Assembly (NCBI GenBank): GCA_001931875.2
Contig: MSJH02000099.1
Location: forward strand, 1 to 19,938
Direction: 5' to 3'
Origin: Byssochlamys sp. IMV 00236
Taxonomy: Eukaryota > Ascomycota > Eurotiomycetes > Eurotiales > Thermoascaceae
DNA: 19,938 bases
Shown here: one piece after another, positions 18,239 to 19,938 of the stretch
Numbering within the stretch: the first letter of the stretch is position 1
Layout of the letters: every line of letters begins with the position of its first letter
Position numbers and translations under genes: made by a program
Notes under the pieces: model-generated
What the model was told of the DNA's origin: nothing
The model's input: only the letters and a program-made list of their open reading frames with translations
The model's database searches: none

Positions 18239-18909
18239 TGTCTAAGTTAGAACTTTAGATGTGTGATTTGAGTTTTGTTAATTAACATATTTTTACAGCT
18301 AACGAAATAGGTTAAGTCCCAAAAATAAAAAAGACGAAATCTAATGAAATTACTTTCTTGATTAAATATGTGGTTAAAGCAGCTGCTTTATTGTATTCGC
18401 AATATTTCAAAAAACCAGCTTAAGGAGGGAATCATTCTTCTAATTTTTTTAGCCTTCCTATAAACTCTTTTTTCCCTATTCAATACGTTAAAATTCCACT
18501 ATTTAACTTATGATTAAAGACACTATTTATTTTTCTTTTGCCTCAAATATACAAGATCTAATGTAGATAAAACTTTAAAAAATATTGAAAGCAAAGATAT
18601 CGATATTTGTTTCGAAGAAAATCCATATGAATTATTATTACATTTTAATGAAAGAATTGATTTAAACTCTTTGTAATATATAAGATATCATAGTGGCATG
18701 CGTTTGATAGAAAATTACTATGCTTTAGAAAATACTGTGTCTTAATTGGTTGAGAGTGGATTGTCTATAAAATTTTATCAAACAATTATCATCACTCTCA
18801 CTGTAACTCTTTTACATATTCCCTTTAATCCCAAAAGGGCTTTTCATTCGTTTTTTCACAGTGACCTGACCAGAGCAAAGCAGTAGAAATACTACGTGCT
18901 CATTGGTCA
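18239..18909. other. AT-rich stretch with a short gene-like relic
   Basis: On the plus strand, about 18548-18676 encodes a non-repetitive, charged frame (KNIESKDIDICFEENPYELL, then HFNERIDLNSL and TAA) without a start codon I would trust. A second short open piece (HAFDRKLLCFRKYCVLIG) follows at about 18696-18750. They could be exon remnants, but no family is recognised. A TATAAAA-type sequence lies near 18766. Otherwise nothing is seen. Confidence 0.25.
18821..18839 (+). repeat. Left arm of an inverted repeat with the LINE-relic 3' region
   Basis: CCCTTTAATCCCAAAAGGG here matches the reverse complement of 19040-19057 (CCCTTGATCCCAAAAGGG) with one gap and one change. The arm can also fold on itself (CCCTTT with AAAGGG). 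Confidence 0.75.
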
Positions 18910-18922
18910 TTTTATTTTAATA
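18910..18922. repeat. Left 13-bp direct repeat, probable target-site duplication
   Basis: TTTTATTTTAATA, repeated exactly at 19686-19698. The two copies bracket the LINE fragment, and the right copy abuts the truncated coding end. Confidence 0.6.
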
Positions 18923-19039
18923 TTATCGAATAAACAGATTTTATTTATATAATTAAACCTCAATTGGGTGCATGATTATAATATTACATCTTTTCCGCCT
19001 GAGGCAGATCATAGAGGAAGGATAGTGGTGACTAAAAAA

Positions 19040-19057
19040 CCCTTTTGGGATCAAGGG
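19040..19057 (-). repeat. Right arm of the inverted repeat, inside the LINE 3' region
   Basis: The minus strand reads CCCTTGATCCCAAAAGGG, about 40 bp beyond the last stop of the LINE reading frame. The opposite-orientation copy is at 18821-18839, outside the element. Confidence 0.75.
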
Positions 19058-19096
19058 TAAAAATGTTTTGGAAGGAGTGAATGGGGTCAAGATACA

Positions 19097-19678
19097 CTAG
19101 TGAGAAGGAGAAGAGGGGAGTCATTCTAAGAGTCTTTGCCCGAGGTGAGTGGGCGGAGTAAGCGGAAGCTTAGCGTGATAGAGATAGTCGAGTTCATATA
19201 GGATCCTGCATATAGTTGGTCAGCGGATGCTCCACAAGAGTGTTGTGTTAGAAGAGCGAGGTTTCCTGGTAGGTAGCATATTTAAAAGGAAGGACAATAG
19301 GTCAGAAATGGTTTCGGGCATCGTGAGTCTACCGTGCATCTGGAGGCAGTGAATGGTATGGGCTTTTGTGAAGGATTGGCCAGGGCACCCAGAGCAGGTT
19401 TTGTATCGGCCACCAGGGAGCCAGTCAAGACTCCAACGTATGCAGCGACTTCTTCCAGACTTGGATATAGGTAGCCATAGGACAGAGTCAAGGGAGATAG
19501 TTGGGCGACAGTGCATAAGAAGAACGGAGGCATGCGTAGAACGTTTATTGTTGATGTTGTCTTGGTGATATTCTCGTTGTATCAACCGTAAAGAGCGACG
19601 ATCCAGGGCCTCTGAGCTGGAGGAGCATCGCTTCCAAGTGGGAGGCCTACAGAGCTTGTACCATTGTGAATAGCTTTG
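19097..19678 (-). pseudogene. Reverse-transcriptase ORF C-terminal fragment with two nonsense codons
   Basis: One minus-strand frame runs from about 19678 to TAG at 19099-19097 and is broken by TGA at 19222-19220 and 19123-19121. It begins SYSQWYKLCRPPTWKRC, then has RCIRWSLDWLPGG, CSGCPGQSFTKAHTIHCLQM (a Cys/His-rich cluster), LSFLLNMLP, ILYELDYLYHAKLP and THLGQRLLE. By memory this is the C-terminal segment downstream of the RT domain in LINE elements abundant in Mucorales. Family members carry Trp at both TGA positions, so each is a single G-to-A change (TGG to TGA). No RT catalytic motif lies in this fragment. Confidence 0.7.
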
Positions 19679-19685
19679 GGGCTGG

Positions 19686-19698
19686 TTTTATTTTAATA
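19686..19698. repeat. Right 13-bp direct repeat, probable target-site duplication
   Basis: TTTTATTTTAATA, identical to 18910-18922, directly upstream (in the element's sense) of the truncated LINE coding sequence. Confidence 0.6.
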
Positions 19699-19938
19699 CA
19701 CCTTTTTCAGAAATTATTCGCACACATTACAAGATCAATAACAATTAAACACTTTATGTATTTTTTATTATTTAAAAAAACAACGTGTAATAATATATAA
19801 AATGAGCTTGATATTTTTGAGAAAAGATAAATGTGGTCAAGACTTTATACAAAATAAATAGTCTGATCTTGACTTCTTTTTCTTTTCTTTTCTTCTTTGG
19901 ACCAAAAAGTAAGACCAGCTATTCCCCAGCTAGCCCTA
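19699..19938. other. Right-edge AT-rich sequence, no gene seen
   Basis: AT-rich flank beyond the LINE insertion with a CT run at about 19877-19897 on plus. No frame, RNA gene or repeat could be supported. Confidence 0.5.

Larger units (their letters stand above)
18923..19685 (-). mobile_element. 5'-truncated LINE-type (non-LTR) retrotransposon tail
   Basis: The 763-bp insertion lies in minus orientation between 13-bp direct repeats. Its 5' end (19685) falls inside the coding region, and its 3' end carries an untranslated tail of about 175 bp without a poly(A). Truncation at the 5' end with a target-site duplication is the usual result of target-primed reverse transcription. Confidence 0.65.

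Noticed and set aside
19282..19568. Overlapping 83-codon minus and 71-codon plus frames in the LINE fragment
   Set aside because: They are shadow frames of the reverse-transcriptase C-terminal reading frame, which alone shows the family motifs.

Overview
The window looks like nuclear DNA of an early-diverging filamentous fungus, most probably Mucoromycota (Mucorales-like); the genus cannot be told from the sequence. The reasons are: an AT-rich background; dense genes split by very short introns (44-100 nt, mostly GTAAG/GTAAA donors and TAG/CAG acceptors); fungal markers (eisosome Pil1/Lsp1, SUR7-like tetraspan, Ldb17/Dip1, fungal-type lumazine synthase with its internal insertion); and transposon relics that resemble Mucorales families. 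About 30 introns were placed by hand from splice consensus, reading-frame continuity and family alignment. All coordinates are predictions without transcript support.

Layout. Bases 1-3165 are gene-poor: a tentative minus-strand frame at 733-1823 and a decayed Tc1/mariner-like transposase at 2017-2505. The gene-dense core starts at 3166: an unrecognised 333-aa protein (minus); an FHIP (FTS/Hook-interacting) protein (plus); a Pil1/Lsp1 eisosome protein (minus); a SUR7/claudin-like tetraspan protein (plus, seven exons, two of them micro-exons); an Ldb17/SPIN90/Dip1 Arp2/3 activator (plus); a membrane-anchored MAPR/neudesin-type cytochrome-b5-like protein (plus); an orphan helical protein (plus); and a CRIB-less PAK/STE20-like kinase (plus). 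The kinase stop codon overlaps that of the next gene, a UBE2S-type ubiquitin-conjugating enzyme (minus). Lumazine synthase RIB4 (minus) follows. From 17.8 kb to the end the DNA is again relic-rich: an interrupted minus-strand frame that shares a near-identical 23-nt block with the left-hand frame, and a 5'-truncated LINE-type retrotransposon tail flanked by a 13-bp direct repeat.

How the genes relate. Four consecutive genes (FHIP, Pil1, SUR7-like, Ldb17/Dip1; 4.9-11.8 kb) all act, by family knowledge, at the cell cortex, in endocytosis or on early endosomes. Pil1 and the SUR7-like gene are divergent across only 144 bp and could share a promoter. Whether this is functional clustering or chance cannot be decided from one window. 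I found no CRISPR array, rRNA or convincing tRNA.
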